From Forficula auricularia (lineage: Eukaryota; Arthropoda; Insecta; Dermaptera; Forficulidae), in the NCBI GenBank assembly GCA_024734495.1, contig JALMQS010000816.1, positions 6,101,171 through 6,165,170 of the forward strand: a stretch of DNA of 64,000 nucleotides, in the 5' to 3' direction. The first letter of the stretch is position 1; every line of letters begins with the position of its first letter. The translations under genes and the position numbers were made by a program. Of this stretch, positions 1 through 11,345 are shown one piece after another. The notes under the pieces were generated by a model. That model searched no databases. It saw nothing but the letters and a program-made list of their open reading frames with translations, and was not told the DNA's origin.

Positions 1-281
1 GAAAATGGTTCAAAATTCTGAGGTGTTGTAAAAAATTGGAAAATTGCATGAAAATCTGTGTATAAAACTATTGTAATCCATTGTTAGGTTTACGGGGGAA
101 AATGTTTGTTTAATTTTTGTCGAGCAGTGTAATGTATCAATGGGTGTCACTATGGAGTCTGACCTCTCTTGGAATGAACAAATTACGTCTGATGTAAGTC
201 AGCTGATTGCAAGCTTGACTTTATATATCTTCAGCCCCAGACGCTATTTTACGCCTAATTAATTTCTTATCCTGAAAAGGC

Positions 282-865
282 TCAAGTCCCCGGCTGAATA
301 TGGCTCGCATCTGTAGTCAGAGGAAAGCATTCTCTTGCCATCCTGGATACAATTCAGAAAAGATTAATTACACTATTAGGACTTGAGGCCATATCTCATT
401 TACTTGATTCCTTGGCTCTCCTCAGAACTGTTAGCGCCCTCTAACACTACTATAAATACTAGCATGCTGTTTATTATGACGAGTTAAGGTCAATCTTAAG
501 CCTGATTTGCAAAATAAATAAATAAAAACGTCCCAAATCGGATAAGAATCGAATCAAACATTTCGGAAAATTGTTTACTCCCATGATAGACCGAGAGCTA
601 GTGAACATTTTGGACCATTATTTCAGAATACAAATAACATATCACATACTGTAGTGTGATCAGCACACACCCCTAAAGTGAAATTCTTAATCGCCGAATC
701 CAGTCGTTTTTAGGGGTAAATGACCACTATATGGTATAGAGTGGAACACCTTGCTTACTGCCACCGACTTTCGCGCGACCTACAACCTTTAACTGTTCAA
801 GACTCACATCCATAGATTCTTCGACTCCAACCCAGCCCATAAAATAAAAAAATAAATAAATAAAG
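282..865 (+). mobile_element. LINE (CR1/Jockey-like) 3' relic
   Basis: Degraded C-terminal reverse-transcriptase and 3' end of a non-LTR retrotransposon. It aligns by eye with the better copies at 19120-19700 and 35440-35910: the 'gaatatggctcgcatctgtag' stretch, the 'ctggatacaattcag' stretch, and the segment near 540-600 that matches the 'nsFIPMTSRDWNSLP' block. It ends in an (AAAT)n tail at 841-865, as LINEs of this type do. Many stops and frameshifts are present. An unrelated insertion of about 135 bp (roughly 605-740) splits the 3' part. Confidence 0.7.
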
Positions 866-2460
866 ACAATAATTTAAATAGCTAGTCAGACAAATAGTTA
901 AAAAAGAAAAATCATAGCAAATAAAATTTGAAAACAACGGCATTTACAAAATCATCGGTGAGCAGTTTTTAGAAGTTAAAGTCTTATTCCCAAATACCCG
1001 AAAAATTCAAGCCCCCAATTTTTGAATATTTATCCATTTAGTGAGTACCTCTTTTATAGTAAATTTCAGTTCTCTTCATCATATATTTCCATTTTATATT
1101 TCAATACCTACACTCCCTCCAATGTTAGGCCCGATTTCAATCAAAATTCAGTGAGTCCTAATTCTCAATATATAACATTTCCTAATTTTTGAGCCCTGTT
1201 TTAAATTAAGATTTTTTCAGTTGTTTTTGTAAAATTCCCAAAACAAAAAAAGTACTCGAGTGAAACGTACCGTGTAAAAGTTCCTAATTTTACTTCAAAT
1301 TTTTATTCAATTTAAAAAAATTGTATTAGTGTTACTTCTTCCTGTAGGTCAACTGTCTGCCCTCCACTTTGTATCAAATAAAACTAACCATAGTGGTATT
1401 TGATTGGAATTGTATAATGTTGGTTGAAGGTTTAAATCCTTCTCGGCTCTCACTATAATACGCACACTAATGTAAGTAATATAAAATTATTTATAAATAT
1501 TATTTGTTAATACAATTTTAATAAATATTGATGTGATATTTATTTATTTTTATTATGAAAGTTTCTACATAAACATATATTAAATGGCTCTAGATCTACT
1601 TACATTTTAACAGCAAAATTTATTTTTATTTACAAGATAGTAACCGAAAAGCTTCACTCGAAACCCGTTTATATGTTGAGAACTCAGTCATGTCCACGGC
1701 TTTTTACTTGTGATCGTATATTTCACCTTTTTACTTTTAGAATATAAACATGGAAAAATATTTGATATTAAATGTCATTTTTCTGCTTTGTATCCTAATA
1801 TATTACTGCTAGCAAAGTGTGAAAATTCTATATTGGTTTAACTGTGTGGATATAAATACCATATATTATATAGGTTTATTTCAAGCAAGAAAAGCAAAGA
1901 TACGTTTTTTATTGTTGTGAACTTTTAATCTAAAGACCTCAACAAAAAATAATTTATTATATTAGTTTTTATTAGAAATGAATAAAGAAATGATGTGTAC
2001 ATCAATTACATCGGTAAAGTTTAAATATCAAATAATTTAATTTTACTACTCACTTGTAAGTACCTTCTTATTATACTAAGTTTTCTAATTATTATATCTA
2101 TAGTAACTCTCCTATTTACAAGGAGTAGTAAAATAAAATAATTTAATGAGAAAATTAGAGAATAAAGTGAAGCATTTTATCTTCAAATTTTGTTAATTTG
2201 GCAATTTTTGTTTTTCATTGGTTTGAGCTAGAAAGTTGAATCCTGGAACAAATTTTTAGCTTATAATTTCAAACTTTATACCAAATTTAAGCTTCTTGGC
2301 TACATCTGTTTAAGAGTTAACGATCAAAAAAATCGATTTTTTATTTCTAATTTTTCATTTGTAAGTTCTGAAACTAGATTCTAATGTAATGAAAATACGA
2401 ATATTTTGGCACCTGTGTACGAACTTTCTAAGAGTTTCCGTTATAGTTATAAAGAATCAG
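866..2460. other. AT-rich DNA without recognisable gene
   Basis: Mostly A/T with short homopolymers and no ORF or splice-flanked GC-rich block. The only structure I see is the imperfect inverted repeat listed at 2029-2145. A poly-A run sits at 2462-2478, followed by a small GC-rich patch (about 2500-2590) of unknown origin. Confidence 0.5.
2029..2145. repeat. Imperfect inverted repeat (MITE-like hairpin)
   Basis: The left arm at 2029-2063 ('taattttactactcacttg') is complementary to the right arm at 2113-2145 ('caaggagtagtaaaataaa'), with a loop of about 50 bp. Probably a relic of a small palindromic transposon; no target-site duplication was identified. Confidence 0.5.
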
Positions 2461-2695
2461 CAAAAAAAAAAAAAAAAATGAGATAATTCAATAAACCCAC
2501 TCGACGGCGGGACTCGCCATATCTGCAAGATCGTGCGGTGCACGACGGCGCCAATGCCTTAAAGGCCCATTGGCCATGAGCTATATTATACCGATCAAAT
2601 GAATACATTTTAAAGAATTTAAAAAAAGTACTATCTTACACTAGGTAAAGTTCTTTAAAAATAACTTTACTAAAAACTTTCGCAATGGTCACAGG

Positions 2696-2770
2696 CAGTG
2701 GCGTAACCAGAAAATTTTAATGGGGGTCAGTCCAGAAAGCAAAATATTTAGTGGAGGATTTTTTTTATAT
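2696..2770 (+). mobile_element. Possible DNA-transposon terminus (CAGTGGCGTAACCAG)
   Basis: The sequence starting CAGTGGCGTAACCAG and running into GGGGG resembles the terminal inverted repeat of hAT-like insect DNA transposons. I found no matching opposite terminus nearby, so only one end is supported. The following 800 bp contains no recognisable gene. Confidence 0.3.
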
Positions 2771-3600
2771 TAAAACAAATAGGTACTTGAAGAAATTAAA
2801 AAAGCAAGATAATTCTTGATTAAACATATGAAATATATTATATTTAATTACGGTTAGTTTGCCATAAGAAACGGTTTGTCGTTGCCGTTACTCATTCCAT
2901 GAACCCTGCCCTTGAGGGGAGGGGGTTCTTTTATAAGATTAAAAAAATGCAAAATAATGAATAAATAAATTATATTTTTTACGAATACATCGAATTGATT
3001 TGGCTTGCTATTTTATCTTTTGTGATAAATAAAAATAATGGAGCCGAAAATATATATTTTTAATAAATATTCTATTATTATTTTTAAGAAGATTTAATTG
3101 GCATGCCTTATCTGATTCTGATATGATTCTTATATGAGCATTATCTCAAGCAACAACAGCTAAAGCTTGGTTCCAGAATAGAGCTCGTACAATTATTTTA
3201 TTTCTTCTTCTATTATTTTTCGTCGAGAATGCATTGAAGCGGAAGAATCATTTATTTACAAATTTGATCAATCTCGTCCTGGAATTTTCGAAACAACACT
3301 CTTGAAGTAAAGAAAAAAGAAAAAGACGGGATTGGTTTACATATTGCGGGATTCGGTTCTATCCAACACGCAACTAATATCTTATCATCTAGTGTATGGA
3401 AGAGAACAGAATGGACCATACAGCCCATCCTTAGATTAACCAAGATTTTCACCATTTAAAAATCTCATAAATATATCCATTTTTTTATTCATTCGTAAAT
3501 TTTCACTTTCAAACAAATTAATCATTTACAATAAATTTTAAATTTCTAAAAATAAAAACTTTGCCTTTTCATTCCACACTTACTATTAAATTAATAATAT

Positions 3601-3790
3601 AGCGCCTGGAGCACCGAGCGATGCTCAGTAACTTTTTCCCTCTAAATAGCTTAAATTTCAAATTACAAGGCTCTGCGACTTACCGAAGACGAGATATGAA
3701 CGATTAAAATATTTATTTTACGACACTCCTAATTTACACCCCTTCCCTTATTTCAATCAGATTAAAATCTATTCACGATTAATAATTCAT
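3601..3790 (+). mobile_element. Helentron/DINE-like fragment, 5' part
   Basis: Begins with 'agcgcctggagcaccgagcg'; 3613-3629 forms a 7-nt-arm hairpin with loop GAT and one mismatch. The rest (from 'tagcttaaatttcaaatt' through 'cgacttaccgaagacgagat') is repeated at about 5655-5780 inside a longer member. The same start motif occurs at 48313 and 60321. Non-autonomous: no coding sequence. Confidence 0.55.
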
Positions 3791-3953
3791 GACACTTGAT
3801 AAATATCATTTATCATATTTATTTAAAAATAATACAACCAATTTAACTAGTTAGAGTAAAGTGAAAAGTCATATGGTATTCGCTCAACACGACTAAATAA
3901 TTAGTAGAAGTAAGTGAAAGTCAAATGGTATTCACTAAACACGACTAAATAAA

Positions 3954-4289
3954 AAAAGCACTAAAGCCCTCTTGTTCGAGAAACACGCGGTTTTCTAAAC
4001 GCAATGGCAGCAAGCAAGCCTTCAGCCGTCTAAATTGGATAGAAAGCTCGAACAAGCGCTTTCGCCAACTCTTTATCCCTATGGAATTCCAGAGAATGAA
4101 ACTCGCTCCCTGCCACCATCTTTCCCGCGACTTATGCGCCTTTCACCTATTTAAGACCCGTATCCACAGACACCCCTCGACCCCCGCCCAGCCCATAAAA
4201 TTATTTCTTCTTCTTTTCACTGATGGAGGGGGCCAACCCAGGCCTTTCTGGTGTAACTCCTCCTCTCATCATTTTCATAAAAAATAAAT
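3954..4289 (+). mobile_element. LINE (CR1/Jockey-like) 3' fragment
   Basis: Matches the 3' end of the element at 35600-35910: 'cgagaaacacgcggttttc', the codons for SFANS-FIP and the 'LFKTRIHRH' block, then a 3' UTR with 'ggccaacccaggcctt' and an A-rich tail ('cataaaaaataaata'). The reading frame is shifted upstream of the open segment at 4081. The insertion interrupts the 52-bp repeat array; the array resumes directly after the tail. Confidence 0.8.
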
Positions 4290-4582
4290 AATTAGTAGAA
4301 GTAAGTGAAAATCAAATGGTATTCACTAAACATACTAAATAATTAGTGGAGTTAAGTGAAAGTCATATGGTATTCACTAAACACGACTAAATAATTAGTA
4401 GAAGTAAGTGAAAATCAAATAGTATTCACTAAACATGACTAAATGATTAGTGGAGGTAAGTGAAAGTCATATGGTATTCACTAAACATGACTAAATAATT
4501 AGTGGAAGTAAGTGAAAGTCATATGGTATTCACAAAACATGACTAAATAATTAGTGGAGGTAAGTGAAAGTCAAATGGTGTG
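4290..4582 (+). repeat. 52-bp minisatellite array
   Basis: About six head-to-tail units, each containing 'attagtggaagtaagtgaaa' and 'tattcactaaacatgact'. Spacing between successive 'attagtgg' starts is 52 bp (for example 4445 to 4497). Units differ by a few substitutions, so the array is not very recent. Two more units sit at 3853-3950, beyond the LINE insertion. Confidence 0.85.
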
Positions 4583-4728
4583 CCCAACGCAATAGTCCAC
4601 TATATTCTTAGTAAATATTGACTACGTCACTGCCTGAGAAACACGGGTCTTCTTGCCTCTGGTATAACTCCTTTTATACCCCTTAATGGTAATCTAATCG
4701 CAGCTAACTTCCAAGAATAAATCGATAG

Positions 4729-5150
4729 TTTTTTTTTTTTTTTTTTTTTTTAATGCAATCGAATGCAAGAAGGGGGTGCACCAGTAAAGATGTAGCCCCC
4801 ATGGATCTCGAAAGACCCTTGCATTACCGGTAGAGAAGGGAAAGTGAGAGGGTGTAGACGTAGGTGTCTATGCACCCTGGTTTTGAAGGTTTGAAGATCA
4901 TAGGTAGCTGGGAAAGATAGAGGCTGTGAGAGAGTTCCAGTTCCTTGAAGTCATGGGGATATATGAATTGGCGAATGAAGTGGTCCTGGGCACCCCTTTT
5001 CTAATTTGACCGCGAAAGAGTGTTGGGAGTCGGCAAAACGTGTGCTGCGTGCAAAGCATGTGAGCATAGTGAGCCCAAGATAAAAGTCTAATGACCTCAA
5101 AAGATTAGACTTTGCCCTGAGTCATAGGGATTTCTCGGAAGAAAACTAAG
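4729..5150 (-). mobile_element. LINE (CR1/Jockey-like) 3' fragment, minus strand
   Basis: A poly-T run at about 4729-4752 is the poly-A tail read on the minus strand. Upstream on that strand are the block encoding 'SYIPMTSRNWNSL' (about 4935-4975) and the 3' UTR. It is the same LINE family as the + strand fragment 450 bp away, but in the opposite orientation and more diverged. Confidence 0.7.
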
Positions 5151-5384
5151 AATAGGTTACCAATGAGCGGTATAAAATAAGGTAAAGCAGAGGGAAGAAG
5201 ACCGTGTTTCTCGGGCAGTGATGTAGTCAATATCCAATAGGGATACTGGACTATTGATTTGTGCACACCATTTGACTTTCACTTACCTCCACTAATTATT
5301 CGAATCGTGTTTAGTGAATACTTACCATTTGATTTTCACTTACTTCACTAATTATTTAGTCGTGTTTAGTGAATACTAAGGATT

Positions 5385-6333
5385 TTATGTTTATAGATAT
5401 ATAGGTTTTTAACTTCTAATTCGGACTTTTCCATATCAAATTCAGGATATTAAAAATCAATTCAACTTCCGGTGTTCCGATTTAAAGTAAAATCTTGCTG
5501 TACCCCTTCTAACTATATCGAGCTTAAGTTTCGAATTTCGTAGCTCTGAGACTTTTGGTTGCGAAACTCAGAGGGGTTAAATTCTTATGTACGTAAACAT
5601 CAACCTCCGGTACTTCTATTTTAGCCAAAATCTTGTGGTTCTTCTTCTAGCCTCTAGATAGCTTAAATTTCAAATTTCAATGTTCCGCGACTTACCGAAG
5701 ACGAGATATGAACGATTAAAATATTTATTTTGCGACACTGCCTAATTTACACCCCCTTCCCTTATTTCGATCAGATTACAAATTTATACCACCTGCATAC
5801 TCCCTCCAAACCTTCACAAAATCCATTCGAACTTTATATAACCTTTTTTGTGGTCTTCAAGGTACTTGATTATGAATATTAAATTTCATCAAAATTGGTT
5901 AAGTCATTTTCAAGATATTTAGGAAAAATTTAAAAAGTACTATAATAATGTACTAATGTTTGTGAGTCGATATGTACCAAAAACTAATCAGCGCTTCTTT
6001 TTTTAAAGCAATGGTTGGTTTTTAATTTCATTTCAGCAATCGGTTGAACGGTGTGAAAAAAATCGTCGACGAAAAAAAGGGTAACATAACAGCATACATA
6101 CATCCGCATGCACACAATGAAAAAATCGCACTTTTTAATTTCTGGACGATACCCCATGTAATTTTTGGCAAAACCGTCACATGCTAAAATTCAACCTAAA
6201 TGAATATTACAATTTGTGACTTTAATTGAGACCATGGGTTCCGTAGTCTTTACCTGGGGATCATTTGCAGTCGCGCTTACCGCGAGACCGATTACAATAC
6301 TTTAGCCATGCTTCGCATTGGATAAAGTAAAAA
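5385..6333 (+). mobile_element. Helentron/DINE-like non-autonomous element
   Basis: The 5' half has two diverged internal repeats of about 130 bp (around 5465-5545 and 5595-5675, both with 'ccgg...tt' then a 'tagcttaaatttcaaat'-like block). From 5840 to 6333 it matches 52130-52588 almost throughout. The 3' end is a long hairpin at 6298-6329 (TACTTTA...CCATGC, loop, GCAT-TGG...TAAAGTA) followed by an A-rich end. Subterminal repeats, an internal tandem block and a 3' stem-loop are the known layout of DINE-1/Helentron-type elements; the family assignment is inference. Confidence 0.6.
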
Positions 6334-6442
6334 TATTAATCATTGAACTCAATCGCGTCCATATCATTTAATAAATGAAGTACATATGCAGGTATTTAGA
6401 CAGGAAACTAAAAATAAAAGAATTCACATTGATTTGCGCAAC

Positions 6443-6473
6443 GTTTCGCCAATTCTTTTTAGGCTTCATCAGG
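6443..6473 (-). ncRNA. Hammerhead-ribozyme-like core
   Basis: On the minus strand CTGATGA (6473-6467) is followed by an extra A, a GCC/GGC stem II with an 11-nt loop, then GAAAC (6447-6443). Downstream 'GTTGCGC' can give an ACGU self-complementary stem III and three stem I pairs (CGC with GCG). The cleavage triplet would be GUU. Core plausible, activity doubtful. It lies about 110 bp past a Helentron-like 3' end. Confidence 0.45.
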
Positions 6474-6483
6474 CGTCTCAATG

Positions 6484-8250
6484 AATATAATTTAATTACA
6501 AGACTATACAAAGATGTGCACTTATCTCCAAATTAAATAATTCGTTCCTAGTTCTTCACAATATACTCGGCTATCGGTTATTTATCTTTAGCATGAGTCA
6601 GCATGTGCTCCTGCTCTACGAGATGAGACTATTAAATGACGACTGTTGCTGCTATTGGCAAACAGCGAGTGTGCCGAGACAAGTTTGAACATGATTATGT
6701 CTGGTGATGCTTCCCCCACCCCTTGCTCGCGGATAATCAGTATTTTACGCGACGGCACAAAAGAGACTTGGCGCGTTCCTCCTCTCAGGATAGCTAGGCA
6801 TATAAAGTAATTAGGTGTCTTAAAAATCAAAAAGAATATGATGAATGAAAGTCTGATGAAATATGCAAGAGTACCTACGGTGTTCCTCCAAAGAAATTAT
6901 TGAAATCAAATTATAGATGGCAGTATGGCCAGAAACTTGAAAACAATGGATTTTCTACTTCAAACTTTTGAGTGTCGTCTCAAGGCAAATAAAATACATA
7001 ACATTAATGTTTGGCACCCCCCAGAATAACAACATTTTCAAAATGACCTGATTAAAACTATTTAACCTATTAAAAAAAAACCGTCACTGAACTTAGCGTG
7101 GGTTGTAGGCTCCCCACCCCTCCCCCTAAAGTATGTTTTTTATAATGTCATTCTTGGCCGACGGCCGTGGTGTACTGACTGACTAACACTAACCTCCATG
7201 AGTCCAAAAGTCAGTAAATTAATATCGATCGCCTCTCACGCTCACCATTACTGATACTGAAGGCATCATCATCACCGTCATCTAGACGTTAGTAAATATA
7301 TTTTTCTATTCATTTCATTAATCTTGGGTCTATGTTTGCTGAAAACCTTTAATTTAAAACCCCCGTACTCACCCTACACACTCGGTCGGTCAGTGTTTTG
7401 ACAAAGAAAAGTGAGTTTCGTCGCTTCGTCGTTTGGGAGTCTTAACAAACGGTTATTGCCGATATTTTCTTGTAAAAAAGGGAACATACCACATAAAACA
7501 GTATATTTTGCATCACGGTGTTCTATTTTTCTAATCCTTACTATTTGAAATTAGGTACTTTGGAACCAAACAAGTACAAAAAATTTATAAGATTCAAAAT
7601 TTACAAATCTAATTTTTTTTAAGCCGCGACGCCCAGGGCGATCGCAACCGCTCGCCCCGCCCACGCGACGGCTCTGCTTAAAGTATTTTAATATTTTAGT
7701 TTCACAAATCTTCAATTTGGATGCAATATGAAAATATGACCTCTACATTTTTTAAATGAATTTTATGTATTTTTTGATTACATGTTAATATATTTTATTG
7801 TCGAACTTATTTAAAGTAAAATCACAAGTTTAAATGTCAGATACGAATTATCTATAAAATATGTATGTTTTTTCGAAATAAATATTTGAAAAACTGTCTC
7901 GGACTGTAATAAAGTAGAGTGAGAAGGCAAAACGAAATAGTAAAACATATCTCGTCTGTTCATTGAGTTAATGCAATATAAACAAAGCACAAAGAGAAAA
8001 AACAAACATTAAATCGAAGATAAATTACAAAAAAATTTCATTCAAAAAAACAATATTCGATTAGTATTGATTTTATTTATTAATCTTAGAAAATTTTTCC
8101 TTTCTATTGGACCCAATGAAAAACTTCTATAAATTGATTAATAATTATCATCCCTGACAGCTCAGCGGTGCTGTCTGAAACCACGATGATGTCCTGAATG
8201 TGCATGACAGAATTATCTTCACAGTTTGTATGCAAAAAGTCCAATAAATA
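6484..8250. other. No recognisable gene
   Basis: AT-rich with several GC-richer patches: 6595-6800, 7140-7270 and 7621-7675 (about 70% GC). The last resembles transposon-end DNA more than an exon. The open frame on the minus strand at 6588-6830 shows no motif I recognise. Confidence 0.4.
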
Positions 8251-8280
8251 ATGAATAAGTGACTGATGCCCATTCATCAG

Positions 8281-8448
8281 GAGGTCGCCGCGGCGTTGTC
8301 CGTTTATATGGAGAACGCGTCAGGCGTCGATGGCGACTCAGAGGGCGCCGATTTCCAGTCCATCAATCATGGATTTTTATTTGTGCCTCTGACCTCCGAT
8401 CGGCACAGATTGGATTTATCATCCTTGTCACTATTTCATTTATATTAA
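8281..8448 (+). CDS. Candidate exon (unidentified protein), weak
   Basis: A GC-rich block follows 'cccattcatcag', a possible splice acceptor. In frame it reads EVAAALSVYMENASGVDG and continues, to a TAA at 8446. Codons are GC-rich at third positions at first (GCC GCG GCG), unlike surrounding DNA. No good GT donor is visible, so it could be a terminal exon or an artefact. An ATG at 8266 is in frame. No family was recognised. Confidence 0.3.
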   Translation, partial: EVAAALSVYMENASGVDGDSEGADFQSINHGFLFVPLTSDRHRLDLSSLSLFHLY

Positions 8449-8506
8449 AGACAATTTCTTCAGTCACTGCCGATTATTAACTCTTCATTCAAACAATATT
8501 TTTTTT

Positions 8507-8760
8507 TTAGAAAATCATAATAGAGTGTCATCTATTCGATCCAATGGAATGGATTATTTTTAATTATATGTCAGAAGGGTTGTTTGTCACCCCCTCGGGG
8601 ATCGAACCCGAATATGCCAGTAACACCAATCCGGACCATTTGGTTACCCTTAAAGGTGCGATCCCTTCTGGCATAATTATGTAAACGCGTTAAATATTTT
8701 ATTCAAAGATTTAAATTTTAATTTGTAAAATTTTTGAATCTAGTGATTCTAAATTTAAAC
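8507..8760. repeat. Duplicated repeat with tRNA-like core, copy 1
   Basis: Starts 'ttagaaaatcataatagag' and ends 'ctagtgattctaaatttaaa'; the whole 250 bp is repeated at 9061-9310. The centre (8569-8672) is bounded by complementary arms TGTCAGAAGGG and CCCTTCTGGCA. Reading minus, it contains GGTTCGATCC (a perfect B-box type sequence, 8599-8608) and an A-box-like TAACCAAATGG. See the tRNA-like entry. Confidence 0.7.
8572..8672 (-). pseudogene. tRNA-derived sequence inside hairpin
   Basis: The minus strand has an A-box-like element (complement of 8637-8647) and a canonical B box (complement of 8599-8608) about 40 nt apart, as in tRNA genes and SINE heads. The acceptor stem is replaced by the AGAAGGG inverted repeat of the host element, and I could not fold a full cloverleaf with an anticodon. 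Treat as tRNA-derived, not as a tRNA gene. Confidence 0.5.
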
Positions 8761-8902
8761 ACACAGCCCTGCCATATAGTTTAAATAAAGGCGGTTGAGT
8801 GTTTCGAATTTTGAAGAGATTCAAAATTTGAAGGGCGATGGAATGACTTTTGGAACTGAATATGAGAGATTTCAAGTTGCCCATAGTAATAGATTTAAAT
8901 TT

Positions 8903-9003
8903 GAAGGACACAATAAAATAGTGTTTCTTCTGTTGGAATTATAAATTTTTAATTTATTTATAACGATTTATAATTCCAGCCGACTCTTTTTATTGTCTCC
9001 TTC
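8903..9003. mobile_element. Relic of GAAGGAGACAATAAAA palindromic element
   Basis: Ends GAAGGACACAATAAAA and TTTTTATTGTCTCCTTC, with 'ggaattataaat' arms. It is a deleted copy of the hammerhead-bearing palindrome at 57378-57598; the central part including the ribozyme is missing here. Confidence 0.7.
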
Positions 9004-9060
9004 AATTTATAAAAATTCTCCTACTCTAGGCAAAAAGAAACTTTCAATTTAGATTTAAAT

Positions 9061-9310
9061 TTTCTTAGAAAATCATAAGAGAGTGTCATCTATTAGATCT
9101 TTTGAAATGGATTATTTTTAATTATATGTCAGAAGGGTTGTTTTTCACCCCTCGGGAATTGAACTCGAATGCCAGTAACAGCAATCCGGGCCATTTGGCT
9201 AGCCTGTAAGTTGCGAACCCCTCTGACATATGTAAACGCGTTAAATATTTTACTCGAAGATTTAAATCGTAATTTGTAAAATTTCGCGATCTAGTGATTC
9301 TAAATTTAAA
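9061..9310. repeat. Duplicated repeat with tRNA-like core, copy 2
   Basis: Second copy of the 8507-8760 repeat in the same orientation, about 80-85% similar by eye. The B-box region has decayed (GGGAATTGAACTC for GGGGATCGAACCC). The hairpin arms around the core remain (TGTCAGAAGGG with CCTCTGACA). Confidence 0.7.
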
Positions 9311-10365
9311 ATGGTAAAAAATTGTCTATCTTTGACGATCGATTGTGGCTATACTACTGAACAAATTTTTTCTGTAGGACACATGGTTTTCGAGTTATAA
9401 GCTAATAGCTGAAAAAAGTCCAAAATTTTCATCGTTTTTAGGCCCTCAAGAATTTAGCACCAGCCAGAAACCGTCACGAACTCTTATAACTGTTATTTGA
9501 TTTGTGATGCCTAATGTCAATTCAAATTATTTCCAGCTTGTGCATATTTATTGGCCAGCAAAAGTCTAATTGGCCTGGCCTATAAAATTTATCATGTATT
9601 TTTTTCATTTTCATTTGTTAATTTTTTCATTTTTGCTTTTACTTTCATTTTTTTCCTTGTGGGGGGGGGGGGGGCTTCAGCCCCCGTGGTTGTGCCAGTG
9701 TCCACATCCATGCAAATTTAAAATTTAGAAATAATTATCGTGTACAGGAATCTTTCTAAATATTTTTATAGTTTTGATTTTAATATTTTAAGTTTAATAT
9801 GTGCATTAAACAAAGTTGATTAATAAAATCATTAGAAAAGACACAACTATCGTTTTTTTTCTCTTTTTAAAAAATTTATCGCGAGAAATATTTTTTTTTT
9901 CTCTTGGGCAAGTTCCTCGGGATTTTTAATTCTGGTGCCATGAAGAAAATTTGAAAATCTTGAAATGTTTCACCAAGAGAAAAAATAAATTTTATTCTTA
10001 CTTCAACTTTTCATTTATTCTCTGTTATTAATGATTTAGAAAACAAAAATTGTAATATAATATTATAAAAATTAATATAGTGGGTAATTAAATAAACATA
10101 ATTTTATTATTATTTTATTAATTTAATTCGAATGCGTGAATTACTCGAAATTACCTTTATCAATTTCTTGGGAATTTCGCCCGACTCGAGCTTATCAGTA
10201 ACGCGCTCATTCTTTCTTTTTAGATGGCAGCCAAAAGCTGGGAACATATACGCCTGATCAAAGGTAAATAAAATTGCTATTATGTATAAATAATATCTCA
10301 TTAGACTAAACTGTCAATTAAAAAATTTCTAATTGTCCTTTACATAATCAATTTAATTCTTACAA
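9311..10365. other. No recognisable gene; G15 homopolymer
   Basis: AT-rich. A G run at about 9661-9675, followed by 'cttcagcccccgtggttgtg', looks like a transposon terminus of unknown family. A minus-strand open frame at 10110-10301 has no recognisable domain. Confidence 0.4.
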
Positions 10366-10855
10366 AAATAAGCTGACGTGTTCTGATGTGGCCATCCACT
10401 TGACTTTACCATACAATCTGGGCCCTCTCATATTTAATATTTAATTAAATTATTTATAATCATGTAGAGGAGGGAGGTTAGTATTTGCATTCTTAGACTT
10501 CTAAGGCCCCACTGATTATGTATACAAAATTTGGTTGGGTTTGGTACAAGGGCCTATATTTTCATTTTTTGCCCCCCCCCCCATTTTGGGCGGCTAATTT
10601 TTGCATTTTTAGACTTCTAGGGCGCCACTGATTATGTATACAAAATTTGGTTGAATTTGCTCAAATGGCCTAGATTTTTAATTTTTAACCCTCCCTCCAC
10701 CCCCCTTAATTTTGGATCGATATGCAACAAAATCTAATCAGCTCTTAATCTCAATGCATCAAAACTACGTGTGGAATTTGGTTTCGATATTCACACTAGT
10801 TTTTGAGCTAGGTCGTCCACAAAAATTTGCTAACTCACAGACTAACTAACAGACA

Positions 10856-11345
10856 TTTTTTTTTTTTTTTTATTTTATTTATCCAGAAAAATACACAACA
10901 TACAAATATGTCATGTCCTATAGAGTTGACAAGTCAACTGTACATAGGGCCGGATTAAAATCTCATATCTATCTTATATTATATATCTTATATCTATCTT
11001 ATATTATATATCTTATATCTATCTTATATTATATATCTTATATCTATCTTATATTATATATCTTATATCTATCTTATATTATATATCTTTTATCTATCTT
11101 ATATTATATATCTTATATATAACAGTTAATCATTATTTAATTTTAATTTTACAAAGAATTACTATAGTTGAGATATGGAGTACATTGTTAAACATTAGTT
11201 CTCATTAGATATTTACCTACATATCACAGGGTGTAATCACAATGATCCAATCCATTTAACCAATTTTTTTCTCAATATTTTTTTGTCACACGACAGATTT
11301 TTTAGATCATTTGGTAGTTTGTTAAGATCATTTGGTAGTTTGTTA
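10856..11345 (-). mobile_element. LINE 3' fragment inserted in Helentron-like element
   Basis: A poly-T run at 10856-10872 marks the tail of a minus-strand LINE. It shares 'acacaacatacaaatatgtc' and 'gttgacaagtcaactgtaca' with the longer copy at 11868-12300. Flanking Helentron-like sequence ('aactaacagaca' and 'ttttgacaaaac') is continuous in the copy at 41197, which places the insertion precisely. Confidence 0.7.
10968..11121 (+). repeat. 25-bp tandem repeat (TATCTATCTTATATT...)
   Basis: Six or so near-identical 25-bp units inside the 3' region of the inserted LINE; the second LINE copy at 11868 lacks the expansion. The open frame here is an artefact of the repeat. Confidence 0.85.

Larger units (their letters stand above)
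3841..5384. mobile_element. Foldback element with 52-bp minisatellite arms
   Basis: Direct copies of a 52-bp unit (core 'aagtgaaagtcatatggtat', then 'tcactaaacatgactaaat') lie at 3853-3950 and 4290-4582; inverted copies lie at about 5270-5384. Inside them, 4583-4700 ('cactgcctgagaaacacggg') is complementary to about 5155-5275 ('gtgtttctcgggcagtgatg'). This gives long arms made partly of tandem repeats, as known for Foldback (FB) transposons. Two LINE fragments in opposite orientations have inserted, one into the left array and one into the middle. Confidence 0.6.

Noticed and set aside
10913..11122. Open frame of 69 codons rich in Leu, Tyr and Ile
   Set aside because: It is the translation of the 25-bp tandem repeat.
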